Assembly: GCF_918698115.1 (NCBI RefSeq)
Contig: NZ_CAKKLV010000001.1
Coordinates: 124,001 to 188,000 of the forward strand
Length of the DNA: 64,000 nt
DNA from: Peribacillus sp. Bi96
Lineage (GTDB): Bacteria > Bacillota > Bacilli > Bacillales > DSM-1321
Direction: 5' to 3'
In this document: positions 8,559 to 18,246 of the stretch, in pieces
Layout of the letters: every line of letters starts with the position of its first letter
Numbering within the stretch: the stretch's first letter is position 1
Program-made: the position numbers and the translations under genes
The notes under the pieces: generated by a model
The model's input: the letters and a program-made list of their open reading frames with translations, nothing else
Database searches by the model: none
Told to the model about the DNA's origin: nothing

Positions 8559-9062
8559 TTAAGAAGTAGTCCTTTTCAGTTTGAGTTCAATGTTCATTTT
8601 TGTATAATACATGATTTCAACGACTTCAAGTTGATAACGCTTTTTATTGATGGTCACGATTTTATTTTCAATCGATTTTTTCAATAGCGACTTTCCGTTA
8701 TATACGCTAACGACATCTTTGGCGAGAAGTGAGGAAAGGTCGTCCTCTATCACATCCTCTGCTTCGGCAATACTGAGCCGATCGAGGCTGTATTTTTCAT
8801 TCGTAATGGTTACTTCAACTTCTTGAATTGTTAAGATCTCTTCGTTTTTCTGATTTAACTTTTTATAATCCTGCTCCCAAATGGAGATTTCTTCGTTTAG
8901 ATCCTTAATCTCCTCTCTTTGTTCATGAAGGGTCCGGATCTGCTTTTCTTGCTGGACCCCATACATATAAAAGAAAATCACCCAGCTGAGCAATCCGCCT
9001 AGTGCAGCCCCGGCAAAAAAACGCTGCCAGGTGGGTGCCCGGTGATAAGGGGGAATCCTCAT
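8559..9062 (-). CDS. ytrI: Sporulation membrane protein YtrI
   Basis: 167 residues, the same length as B. subtilis YtrI. One N-terminal membrane segment (about 14-32), then a coiled-coil region rich in Glu and Lys (about 36-80) and a compact C-terminal domain. YtrI is made in the mother cell under sigma E and is needed for efficient sporulation. The ATG overlaps the ytrH stop by 4 bases (ATGA), so ytrHI is a coupled pair. Confidence 0.9.
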   Translation of the reverse strand: MRIPPYHRAPTWQRFFAGAALGGLLSWVIFFYMYGVQQEKQIRTLHEQREEIKDLNEEISIWEQDYKKLNQKNEEILTIQEVEVTITNEKYSLDRLSIAEAEDVIEDDLSSLLAKDVVSVYNGKSLLKKSIENKIVTINKKRYQLEVVEIMYYTKMNIELKLKRTTS

Positions 9063-9394
9063 GATGAGATATGCTCCTGCGTGAACCAGTTGATGATCAG
9101 TGCTCCTGTCTGTGCACCGCCAAGTGCAGAAAGAATCAATAGGACCTGTTTGACGATATCCTTCGTTTCTCCGTGGAAAATACCGCGTTCGAAATTATAG
9201 ACCATATCAAATGTACCCCCGATGGCAGCGACAATCGCCCAAATACGCAGGCTGTCCGATAGCCGGAACACAGTCGTCATCGGGGCTTGTCCCGTAAAAA
9301 AAGCGGCGAGGCCCCCAATTAACGAGCCGCCAAGCAAAACGCCAAGCGATATGAAAAAGCTGTTGAGAAAGGCTGGAACAAAGGCTTCATTCAT
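9059..9394 (-). CDS. ytrH: Sporulation membrane protein YtrH
   Basis: 111 residues with several hydrophobic segments (about 7-33, 48-66 and 83-104) and glycine-rich helices, matching YtrH in length and in position next to ytrI and dnaE. In B. subtilis it belongs to the sigma E regulon and localises to the forespore outer membrane. AAAAGGATGATGATAC precedes the ATG. A sigma-E-like promoter lies about 40-70 bases upstream. Confidence 0.9.
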   Translation of the reverse strand: MNEAFVPAFLNSFFISLGVLLGGSLIGGLAAFFTGQAPMTTVFRLSDSLRIWAIVAAIGGTFDMVYNFERGIFHGETKDIVKQVLLILSALGGAQTGALIINWFTQEHISS

Positions 9395-9432
9395 GTATCA
9401 TCATCCTTTTTAGCTTGATATTCTTCTATTCT

Positions 9433-9462
9433 ATTTATATGGGACGTGCAGAGGTATTATGA
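9433..9462 (-). promoter_or_regulatory. Sigma-E-like promoter of ytrHI
   Basis: On the minus strand TCATAATA (9455-9462) and CATATAAAT (9433-9441) are separated by 13 bases. This fits the sigma E pattern of a loose ATA-centred -35 and a CATA-type -10, and ytrHI is a known sigma E target in B. subtilis. Confidence 0.5.
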
Positions 9463-9576
9463 TAGTCGGCGGAAATCAGGGTGGGAAATTGCATTGGTAA
9501 TGAGAACATATTTTCTTTTTTTGAAATAAACACTATAATGAAAAGAAACATGCCTTACAAAGGTGGGAGAAAAAAC

Positions 9577-12500
9577 GTGTATACTCATCTCCATATTCAG
9601 AGCGGATACAGCCTGCTTACAAGTACGGTGAAGATCACTGAACTTGTGGCCAAAGCGAAAGCGGATGGCTGTACAAGTCTTGCCTTAACCGATCGAAATG
9701 TTATGTACGGTTCGGTCTATTTTTATAAAGAATGCAAGAGACAGGGAATAAAGCCGATCATCGGCATTCTTGCAGATGTCCTGGATGAACAGGAAAATGC
9801 ACATGGACTTCTGTTATTAGCAAAAAATCTACAAGGATATCAAAACCTGCTTAAAATAAGCAGTGCCATAAAAACGAAATCTCCGTCAGGCATACCGATG
9901 AACTGGCTCAAAGCCTATTCCAAGGGATTGATAGCAATCACACCGGGAGCAGAGGGACAAATAGAACTGCTTTTGAGGGAAGAAAGGCCGGAGGAAGCCA
10001 AACAGGCAGCAAAGCGGTTCCAGCAGATTTTTGGGTCTGATAACTTTTATGTATCGATACAGAGACTGTCAATTGCGAATGAGGAGAAAGGGAACGAAGA
10101 CATAAGTCTGTTGGCGAGAGATTTAGGGATAAAGACCGTAGCGACGAATCCGGTCTATTATTTAAACGAAACCGATGCACTCGCCCAAGAAGTGCTGCTG
10201 GCCATTGGAAATGGCGACAAGCTGGCGGATGAGGGGCACACGGTGCCTGAGTCCAACCAATTTTATTTAAAAAGCCGGGCTCAAATAGCAGAACTATTCC
10301 ATGATAGACCTGATGCACTTGAAAATACGCTCCATATTGCCGCGCAATGCAATCTTGAAATTCCGTTTCATCTTTCCCTGCTGCCTAAGTACCCTACTGA
10401 AGCTGGCGTCACAGCTGAGGAAATGCTAGAAGCCGTCTGTTTCCAGGGATTAAAGAAAAGACTGTCAGAGCCATCGAGTCAATATGAAGAGCGCCTTCGG
10501 TATGAGTTGGATGTCATTGCCAAGATGAAATTCAGCGATTACTTTTTAATCGTTTGGGACTTCATGAAATTCGCTAAGGACAACCAAATCCTGACAGGGC
10601 CTGGAAGGGGATCTGCCGCCGGATCGATGGTCGCTTACGTCCTCTCGATAACGGATGTCGATCCAATCGAACATTCCCTGCTGTTCGAGCGTTTCCTGAA
10701 TCCAGAAAGAGTCTCGATGCCGGATATCGATATTGATTTTCCTGATAACCGCCGTGAAGAAGTGATTGCCTATGTCGCGAAGAAATACGGGGAACTTCAT
10801 GTAGCACAAATCATTACGTTCGGAACTTTAGCTGCCAAAGCTGCATTAAGGGACACAGGACGAGTTTTCGGCTTGAATTCAAAGGAACAGGAAGCTGTAT
10901 CGAAAATGATTCCAAATCGTCTGGGCATCACCCTTCCTGAAGCGTTCAAGGAATCGAAAAGGCTGCGTGAATTCGTTAATGAGAGTGACTTGAATCAAAA
11001 ACTTTTTCAAACGGCGTTATTGCTTGAAGGCCTGCCACGACATGCGTCGACACATGCCGCAGGCGTCGTCATCAGCGACCAGGCTTTGACTGATCATATC
11101 CCGATTACTAAAGGGCATGACGGCATCCATCTGACTCAATATCCAATGGACCTCCTAGAAGAACTTGGCCTTCTTAAAATGGATTTTCTCGGACTCCGGA
11201 ATTTGACACTACTCGATAATATTTTAAAAAATATCCAAAAGGGAACTGGGAAAAAGCTGGACTTATCCCATATACCAATGGATGATCCCGAGACGTTAGC
11301 CCTTTTAGGGAGAGGGGAAACAACTGGAGTGTTTCAATTTGAATCTGATGGTATCAGAAAGGTTTTGATCAAGTTGAAACCGAACCGATTCGAGGATATC
11401 GTCGCAGTCAATGCCCTATATCGTCCGGGACCGATGGAAAACATACCATTGTTCATCGAACGAAAACATGGATTGGTCCCGATTGATTACTTGCACCAGG
11501 ATTTGAAGGATATTCTTGAGCCTACATATGGAGTCATCGTTTATCAAGAACAAATCATGCAAATTGCCTCTCGGCTGGCTGGGTTTACACTTGGGGAGGC
11601 TGACCTGCTGCGGCGGGCCGTCTCGAAGAAGAAGAAGGATGTTCTCGATCAGGAGCGTCAGCATTTTGTGAGCGGGGCGTTGAAACAAGGATATTCCGAA
11701 AAAACGGCAGATGAGATTTATACCTTGATCGTCCGCTTTGCTAACTACGGATTCAACAGAAGCCATGCGGTCGCATATAGTTTCATTGCCTATCAGCTAG
11801 GTTACTTGAAAACCCACCATCCGGAATATTTCATGGCAGCCCTCATGACATCGGTGATTGGGAACGAGGAAAAGATTTCCCAATATATCCGTGAGGCAAA
11901 AAAGAAGGGGATAAACGTTCTGACCCCATCAATTAACCTGAGCGGCTACCCTTTTTTACCGGAAAAGGAAGGGATCCGCTTTAGCCTCGGAGCCATAAAA
12001 GGGATAGGCGGTACAGTTTTAAAAGAAATCTTTGCTGCCAGACGGCAAAAGAAATTCGTTGATTTATTCGATTTCTGTTTGCGGGTATCGGGGAAAATCG
12101 TAAATAGAAAAGTGTTGGAGGCGCTAGTGCATTCAGGTGCATTTGATGAATTCGGTGAAGACCGGGCCACATTGTTGGCTAGTTTGGACGTAGCGATTAG
12201 CCATACGGAACTGGTAAATCCAGACGATGATCTATTTGATATGTTTTCGGATGGCGAGTTTTCACTCAAACCGAAATACAACCGTGTCGAGCCAATTCCA
12301 ATCGAACATAAACTGTTCTTGGAAAAAAGCGCTTTGGGCCTTTATTTATCGAATCATCCGGTGACAAGCTACAGGGAACTTTTTCAGTACTTTGGCTGTT
12401 TGACCATAGACGAAGCGACAAATAAAAAGGAGTCAAAAGTCTTACTAGGCGCATATATTACGTCTGTAAAAACGATAAGGACAAAAAAGGGCGATGTGAT

Positions 12501-12936
12501 GGCCTTTTTGAGCGTCAGTGATGAAGAGGGGGACATTGAAGCCGTAGTTTTCCCCAATGTGTATAAAAACCATTCTGCAGATTTGAACCATGGACAACTC
12601 ATTATGCTGCAGGGTACGTTGGAAGAACGGGATGGAAAAACCCAGCTCCTGATCAGGAACATCTACCCGCTTGAAAAAGTGAAGCAGATGAAAGAGGAAA
12701 GAAATGGAACTATTTTCCTGAAAATTGAAGCTGACAAGCAAACGAAGGACACGCTACAAAAAATAAAAAAAATTTTAATGCAGCATAGCGGCGAAGCGAA
12801 GGTCATGCTTTTTTACGAAAGGGAAAACCGCTATGTTCAGCTGTCTTATTGGGATTGGGTCAATCCAACAGACAGTCTGATTGCCTCATTAGGTAATGCT
12901 GTTGGAAAAGCGAATGTCGTTTATAAGAGAGAATAA
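9577..12936 (+). CDS. dnaE: DNA polymerase III alpha subunit, DnaE type
   Basis: 1119 residues from GTG 9577, chosen because AAAGGTGGGAG lies 6 bases upstream and family proteins start at this point (VYTHLHIQSGYSLL). An upstream in-frame ATG at 9541 has no site. Domains: PHP (about 1-200), catalytic palm with PDIDIDFPD near residues 382-390, fingers and beta-binding region, and an OB-fold (about 960-1050). In Bacillus, DnaE extends RNA primers before handing over to PolC. A TATAAT at 9535-9540 could be its -10. It runs divergently from ytrHI. Confidence 0.96.
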   Translation: MYTHLHIQSGYSLLTSTVKITELVAKAKADGCTSLALTDRNVMYGSVYFYKECKRQGIKPIIGILADVLDEQENAHGLLLLAKNLQGYQNLLKISSAIKTKSPSGIPMNWLKAYSKGLIAITPGAEGQIELLLREERPEEAKQAAKRFQQIFGSDNFYVSIQRLSIANEEKGNEDISLLARDLGIKTVATNPVYYLNETDALAQEVLLAIGNGDKLADEGHTVPESNQFYLKSRAQIAELFHDRPDALENTLHIAAQCNLEIPFHLSLLPKYPTEAGVTAEEMLEAVCFQGLKKRLSEPSSQYEERLRYELDVIAKMKFSDYFLIVWDFMKFAKDNQILTGPGRGSAAGSMVAYVLSITDVDPIEHSLLFERFLNPERVSMPDIDIDFPDNRREEVIAYVAKKYGELHVAQIITFGTLAAKAALRDTGRVFGLNSKEQEAVSKMIPNRLGITLPEAFKESKRLREFVNESDLNQKLFQTALLLEGLPRHASTHAAGVVISDQALTDHIPITKGHDGIHLTQYPMDLLEELGLLKMDFLGLRNLTLLDNILKNIQKGTGKKLDLSHIPMDDPETLALLGRGETTGVFQFESDGIRKVLIKLKPNRFEDIVAVNALYRPGPMENIPLFIERKHGLVPIDYLHQDLKDILEPTYGVIVYQEQIMQIASRLAGFTLGEADLLRRAVSKKKKDVLDQERQHFVSGALKQGYSEKTADEIYTLIVRFANYGFNRSHAVAYSFIAYQLGYLKTHHPEYFMAALMTSVIGNEEKISQYIREAKKKGINVLTPSINLSGYPFLPEKEGIRFSLGAIKGIGGTVLKEIFAARRQKKFVDLFDFCLRVSGKIVNRKVLEALVHSGAFDEFGEDRATLLASLDVAISHTELVNPDDDLFDMFSDGEFSLKPKYNRVEPIPIEHKLFLEKSALGLYLSNHPVTSYRELFQYFGCLTIDEATNKKESKVLLGAYITSVKTIRTKKGDVMAFLSVSDEEGDIEAVVFPNVYKNHSADLNHGQLIMLQGTLEERDGKTQLLIRNIYPLEKVKQMKEERNGTIFLKIEADKQTKDTLQKIKKILMQHSGEAKVMLFYERENRYVQLSYWDWVNPTDSLIASLGNAVGKANVVYKRE

Positions 12937-12940
12937 CTGT

Positions 12941-12968
12941 TTTACAACTTTAATAGATATGTTATATT
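12941..12968 (+). promoter_or_regulatory. Sigma-A promoter of ytsJ
   Basis: TTTACA at 12941-12946 and TATATT at 12963-12968 with a 16-base spacer, starting 5 bases after the dnaE stop. The predicted transcription start is near 12975. Confidence 0.6.
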
Positions 12969-12982
12969 GAGAACAGGCCGCT

Positions 12983-12995
12983 GTGGTCTGACCAC
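12983..12995. promoter_or_regulatory. GntR/FadR-type operator before ytsJ
   Basis: A perfect 6-1-6 palindrome, GTGGTCTGACCAC. The TGGTC-N-GACCA core is the class of site bound by FadR-subfamily GntR regulators. It lies just downstream of the predicted transcription start, where a repressor would act. The GntR gene directly after ytsJ is the obvious candidate. Confidence 0.6.
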
Positions 12996-13046
12996 TAGAT
13001 TTCAGCATATAGTTTCGGGTTTACCAATTTGTTTAGGAGTGAAAAT

Positions 13047-14288
13047 ATGACATTAAGAGAAGAAGCATTACATATGCATCGCTTGAATCAAGGGAAATTA
13101 GAAACTGTTTCAAAAGTACAGGTTAGGAATGCCGAAGATTTAAGCCTAGCTTATTCTCCTGGTGTCGCAGAACCGTGTAAAGAAATTTACGATAAGCCAG
13201 AAACCGTATATGACTATACGATGAAGGGGAATACTGTCGCAGTAATTTCTGATGGAACTGCAGTGTTGGGACTTGGAAACATTGGCCCTGAAGCCGCTTT
13301 GCCAGTTATGGAAGGTAAAGCCGTATTATTTAAAAGCTTCGCAGGAGTAGACTCTTTTCCAATTTGTTTAAAAACGACGGATGTGGATAAAATTGTAGAG
13401 ACCGTTAAATTACTCGAGCCAACATTCGGGGGAGTGAATTTAGAGGACATTGCCGCACCGAACTGTTTTGAAATTGAAGAAAGACTTAAGAAAGAAATGA
13501 ATATTCCTGTTTTTCATGATGATCAGCACGGTACAGCAATTGTAACTGTTGCCGGTCTTGTAAATGCTTTACGTCTTGTGAATAAATCAATATCAGAAAT
13601 TAAAGTGGTAGCAAATGGAGCCGGCGCTGCTGGAATTGCAATCATTAAATTGCTTTATAGCTATGGAGTTCGTGACATTATCATGTGTGACACGAAAGGT
13701 GCCATTTATGAGGGCCGTTCGTCAGGCATGAATGAAATAAAAGAACAAGTGGCGAAAGTGACTAATCGAAATAAGCTTTCAGGTCCTTTGGAATCGGTCA
13801 TTCATGACGCGGATGTATTTATAGGTGTTTCAGCCGCAGGTGCGTTGACTAAAGAAATGGTTTCTACAATGAACCGGGATGCGATCATATTCGCGATGGC
13901 TAATCCAGATCCGGAAATCATGCCAGAGGAAGCGAAAGCAGCGGGTGCCAAGGTTGTTGGAACAGGCCGTTCGGATTTTCCGAACCAAGTGAATAACGTT
14001 CTTGCTTTCCCAGGAATTTTCCGTGGTGCCTTGGATGTACGTGCGACTCATATCAATGAAAAAATGAAAGTAGCTGCAGTACAGGCCATTGCCGGTTTAA
14101 TAGAAGAAAATGAGTTAAATGAAGACTATGTTATTCCTGCTCCTTTTGATGCGAGAGTAGCTCCTGCCGTTGCAGCTGCAGTTGCCAAGGCAGCGATGGA
14201 AACGGGAGTGGCTAGAATTCATGTGGATCCTGAGGAAATTAAAGAAAAAACAAGGAAATTAGCGATCATTGGAAAAAGTGAGGAATAA
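13047..14288 (+). CDS. ytsJ: NADP-dependent malic enzyme YtsJ
   Basis: 413 residues from ATG 13047, preceded by TTAGGAGTG and giving the MTLREEALH N-terminus of the family. It oxidatively decarboxylates malate to pyruvate with NADP. The malic enzyme N-domain (about 15-150) includes the YSPGVAEPC motif; the NAD(P)-binding domain (about 160-400) carries NGAGAAGIAI. In B. subtilis YtsJ is the main NADPH-forming malic enzyme during growth on malate. A promoter and GntR-type operator lie upstream, and a GntR gene follows 5 bases after the stop, so the two form an operon. Confidence 0.95.
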   Translation: MTLREEALHMHRLNQGKLETVSKVQVRNAEDLSLAYSPGVAEPCKEIYDKPETVYDYTMKGNTVAVISDGTAVLGLGNIGPEAALPVMEGKAVLFKSFAGVDSFPICLKTTDVDKIVETVKLLEPTFGGVNLEDIAAPNCFEIEERLKKEMNIPVFHDDQHGTAIVTVAGLVNALRLVNKSISEIKVVANGAGAAGIAIIKLLYSYGVRDIIMCDTKGAIYEGRSSGMNEIKEQVAKVTNRNKLSGPLESVIHDADVFIGVSAAGALTKEMVSTMNRDAIIFAMANPDPEIMPEEAKAAGAKVVGTGRSDFPNQVNNVLAFPGIFRGALDVRATHINEKMKVAAVQAIAGLIEENELNEDYVIPAPFDARVAPAVAAAVAKAAMETGVARIHVDPEEIKEKTRKLAIIGKSEE

Positions 14289-14293
14289 TTAAT

Positions 14294-14923
14294 TTGGCAG
14301 AACGTACTTCTTCATCCAAAATTTATCTCGAAGTTGTTGAGAGCCTACGCAGCATGATTGAAGCGGACAGCCTCCTGCCGGGAGATAAAATCCCTTCAGA
14401 AAGGGAGTTATCGGATCGGTTGAATGTTGGTCGTTCCTCAGTCCGTGAAGCACTCCGTGCCTTAGAGTTATTAGGGTTAATTGAAACAAGGCGTGGTGAA
14501 GGGACGTTTATCAGGGATTTCCAGGAGCATAAGCTAGTCGAGCTTCTGGGAACCTTTTTTTTGCAAGACAAAAAGGTACAAGAAGATTTGGCTGAGACGA
14601 AAAGGTTGATTGAAATAGATTGTTTAAGGATCGTCGCCTTTTTTGCTACGGCTGAAGACATCAAACGATTAATTGCCTGGGTCAGAGCAGGTGAGTTTCG
14701 TGATGATGATTTCTTCTTAAGAATTGCCATATTGAACCGCAATCGATTGCTGGAAAGAATTTGGCGCATTATCAACAGCTACGCGAGAACATCAGAGATG
14801 GTACAAGGTAATGTAAGAAAAGAAGAATATCTGGCACTTCTTACATATTTGCTTGAACGGGATGAAGAAAAAGCCATCGAAACGTATCTTATTAGAATTA
14901 GAAATATGTCGAAGGACGAGTGA
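14294..14923 (+). CDS. FadR-subfamily GntR transcriptional regulator
   Basis: 209 residues from TTG 14294, with GAGGAA in the ytsJ end as ribosome binding site. N-terminal winged helix (about 8-75) with PGDKIPSERELSDRLNVGRS and SVREALRALELLGLIETRRG, typical of GntR proteins. The C-terminal part (about 85-209) resembles the helical FCD effector domain but is short and lacks the usual metal-binding histidines (FFLRIAILNRNRLL where a histidine is common). It probably controls its own operon through the palindrome at 12983-12995. The effector is unknown; an organic or fatty acid is a guess from the neighbours ytsJ and accDA. Confidence 0.85.
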   Translation: MAERTSSSKIYLEVVESLRSMIEADSLLPGDKIPSERELSDRLNVGRSSVREALRALELLGLIETRRGEGTFIRDFQEHKLVELLGTFFLQDKKVQEDLAETKRLIEIDCLRIVAFFATAEDIKRLIAWVRAGEFRDDDFFLRIAILNRNRLLERIWRIINSYARTSEMVQGNVRKEEYLALLTYLLERDEEKAIETYLIRIRNMSKDE

Positions 14924-14927
14924 CACC

Positions 14928-14944
14928 TTTTTACACGATACTAA
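14928..14944. promoter_or_regulatory. FapR-like box at the accDA promoter
   Basis: TTTTTACACGATACTAA agrees at 13 of 17 positions with the FapR operator TTAGTACCTGATACTAA as I remember it, with the GATACTAA half complete. It overlaps a possible -35 (TTTACA, 14930-14935) that pairs with GATATA-like -10 bases near 14955. FapR binding is a hypothesis only. Confidence 0.35.
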
Positions 14945-15014
14945 TTTTATTTCTGATATAGTTTGTACCAAGTATCATAAAAATAGATAATTGGTGGTAA
15001 AGGGAGGATTAAGC

Positions 15015-15875
15015 TTGCTTAAAGAGCTATTTGCGAAGTCTAAGAAGAAGTATGCAACGGTTCCTTTAGATCGGGAGAAACAAGATGTACCAGAAGGAAT
15101 TATGACAAAATGTCCCGGCTGTAAAAAAATCATGTATACAAAAGAATTAGTGAAAAACAAGAAAGTCTGTCTGCATTGTGGGTTCCACCATTCGATGTCT
15201 TCCCATGAGCGTATCGAAAGTTTATTCGATGCCGGCAGTTTTAATGAATTTGATAAAGAAATGATTTCAGTTAATCCACTTGAATTTCCGGATTACTTGG
15301 ATAAATTGGAAAAGGATAAAAAGAAAGCCAAAATTAATGAAGCAGTTGTTACAGGAGTCGCGAGCATCAATGGCTACCAAGTATCAACCGCCATCATGGA
15401 TTCCAATTTTCGGATGGGAAGCATGGGCTCCGTTGTTGGGGAAAAAATCACCCGTGCCATTGAACGTGCAGGTGAATTGAAGATTCCGTTTATCATATTT
15501 ACGGCATCAGGCGGCGCTCGGATGCAGGAAGGTGTTTTAAGCTTGATGCAGATGGCCAAGACAAGTGCTGCACTAAAGATGCTCAGCAACGAAGGCGGTC
15601 TGATCATTTCAATGATGACCCACCCTACCACAGGCGGGGTTTCGGCAAGTTTCGCATCACTTGGTGATATTAACCTTGCCGAACCTGGAGCCCTGATTGG
15701 CTTTGCGGGGCGAAGAATCATTGAACAGACGATTCATGAAGAGCTTCCTGAAGACTTCCAAACGGCTGAATTCTTGATGAAGCACGGCCAATTGGATGCG
15801 GTCGTTAAACGTACGGAATTGAAAGAAACCTTAACGACGATCCTTAAAATCCATGCCCCGGGGGGTGAATGGTAA
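15015..15875 (+). CDS. accD: Acetyl-CoA carboxylase carboxyltransferase subunit beta
   Basis: 286 residues from TTG 15015, which sits 7 bases after GGGAGGA and matches the [13 protein letters not shown] start of the family. N-terminal zinc ribbon with C33, C36, C52 and C55, then a crotonase-fold carboxyltransferase domain (about 60-280) with [10 protein letters not shown] and [13 protein letters not shown]. With AccA it transfers CO2 from carboxybiotin to acetyl-CoA to make malonyl-CoA for fatty acid synthesis. Its stop TAA overlaps the accA ATG by one base. Confidence 0.97.
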   Translation: MLKELFAKSKKKYATVPLDREKQDVPEGIMTKCPGCKKIMYTKELVKNKKVCLHCGFHHSMSSHERIESLFDAGSFNEFDKEMISVNPLEFPDYLDKLEKDKKKAKINEAVVTGVASINGYQVSTAIMDSNFRMGSMGSVVGEKITRAIERAGELKIPFIIFTASGGARMQEGVLSLMQMAKTSAALKMLSNEGGLIISMMTHPTTGGVSASFASLGDINLAEPGALIGFAGRRIIEQTIHEELPEDFQTAEFLMKHGQLDAVVKRTELKETLTTILKIHAPGGEW

Positions 15876-16873
15876 TGATATATGAATTAGAGTTCGAGCG
15901 TCCTGTTACGGACCTGAGAAATAAGATTAAAGAGCTGAAGGCAATTACGAAGGATGCTGAGGTAGATCTTACGGTTGAAATCGAAACGTTGGAAAAACGA
16001 TTAGAGAAGCTGGAAGTGGATATTTATAACCATTTAAAACCGTGGGATCGTGTTCAGATTGCCCGGCATCCGGCCCGCCCGACGACGCTTGACTACATCC
16101 CGCTATTATTCAACGACTTCCTAGAGTTTCATGGTGATCGTTATTATGGGGATGATGAAGCGATCGTTGCTGGAATTGCGGAGTTTGATGGACGGGCTGT
16201 TACAGTCATCGGTCATCAAAGGGGTAAAGATACGAAGGAAAACATCCGTCGTAACTTTGGTATGCCCCATCCGGAAGGCTATCGAAAAGCTTTGCGCCTG
16301 ATGAAACAGGCGGAAAAGTTCAATCGACCGATTATTTGTTTTATTGATACGAAGGGTGCTTTTCCTGGTAAAGCTGCTGAAGAGCGCGGACAAAGTGAAG
16401 CTATTGCGAAAAACCTTTTCGAAATGGCAGGGCTGAAAGTGCCGGTCATCAGTATTGTCATAGGTGAAGGCGGAAGCGGTGGTGCATTGGCACTTGGAGT
16501 TGGAGACCGAATTTTCATGCTTGAGAATTCAACATACTCGGTAATTTCTCCTGAAGGAGCTGCGGCCTTGCTGTGGAAGGATGCTTCGCAGGCTAAGAGG
16601 GCTGCGGAAACGATGAAAATCACGGCTCCTGACTTAAATCGCTTAGGTGTCATCGATGAGATCATTCCTGAAGTGAGAGGCGGCGCCCACAGGGATGCCA
16701 ATTTACAGGCAGAAGCCATCAAGGAAATCCTGACACGTTCATTTAATGAACTATTGCCATTGAACAGTGATGAACTTATTAATCAGCGTTACATGAAATT
16801 CAAGAAAATCGGTGAATATGAATTTGAAAAGCAATCTGAGGGGAAACCTAAGGAAGTGGAACAGCATTCATAA
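15875..16873 (+). CDS. accA: Acetyl-CoA carboxylase carboxyltransferase subunit alpha
   Basis: 332 residues from ATG 15875. This start is chosen over the ATG at 15869 because GGGGGGTGA sits 7 bases from it, and because TAATG overlap with accD is a common coupling arrangement. N-terminal coiled coil (about 15-60), then the carboxyltransferase domain with [12 protein letters not shown] near residue 200. It forms the A2D2 heterotetramer with AccD. A terminator follows at once, so accDA is a two-gene operon. Confidence 0.97.
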   Translation: MIYELEFERPVTDLRNKIKELKAITKDAEVDLTVEIETLEKRLEKLEVDIYNHLKPWDRVQIARHPARPTTLDYIPLLFNDFLEFHGDRYYGDDEAIVAGIAEFDGRAVTVIGHQRGKDTKENIRRNFGMPHPEGYRKALRLMKQAEKFNRPIICFIDTKGAFPGKAAEERGQSEAIAKNLFEMAGLKVPVISIVIGEGGSGGALALGVGDRIFMLENSTYSVISPEGAAALLWKDASQAKRAAETMKITAPDLNRLGVIDEIIPEVRGGAHRDANLQAEAIKEILTRSFNELLPLNSDELINQRYMKFKKIGEYEFEKQSEGKPKEVEQHS

Positions 16874-16887
16874 ACATTTAGCAATAG

Positions 16888-16920
16888 AAAAAACGTGGTG
16901 CCTTGGGCAACACGTTTTTT
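16888..16920 (+). terminator. Terminator after accA
   Basis: A 15-bp stem with one mismatch (AAAAAACGTGGTGCC against GGCAACACGTTTTTT, 3-base loop) ends in six T. Confidence 0.9.
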
Positions 16921-17138
16921 CAGCCTTTCATTGGAAGTATATGTATGCATTAATGGGAATCATAGAATACGTCTTGTGTGAAGTATGTAAACTTTTGCGC
17001 CATTTTACTTCAATTTCTGAAGAGAATCGGTTAGGCTTATAACATCAAGTGTGGCATAAGTGGGTAATTACTGCTTATTGAAGCTTGAAAAAGGGTACAA
17101 TGATATAACGAAGGTATTGTGAGCTTAAAATCGATTAG

Positions 17139-18119
<981 letters not shown>

Positions 18120-18246
18120 TCTGTTAAGACCCATATTTGCTTTTTCAAGAATTATTTATTAAAAAGAAGAGACAAATAACCATACTACGCCCCTGACTTT
18201 TAAAAGGTGGGCAGGCGGCGAGTTTTCCTTAAAGGAGGATGACACC

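Noticed and set aside
9938-10318. 126-codon minus-strand ORF inside dnaE, and similar long antisense ORFs in accA, ytsJ, polA and thrS
   Set aside because: All are shadows of well-supported plus-strand genes, without start signals or recognisable domains.
14961-14977. TTTGTACCAAGTATCAT near accD as a second FapR box
   Set aside because: Only about 10 of 17 positions match, with the right half poor; the upstream candidate is better.
16812-17042. 76-codon plus-strand ORF over the end of accA and its terminator
   Set aside because: It starts inside accA in another frame, crosses a strong terminator hairpin, and has no ribosome binding site.
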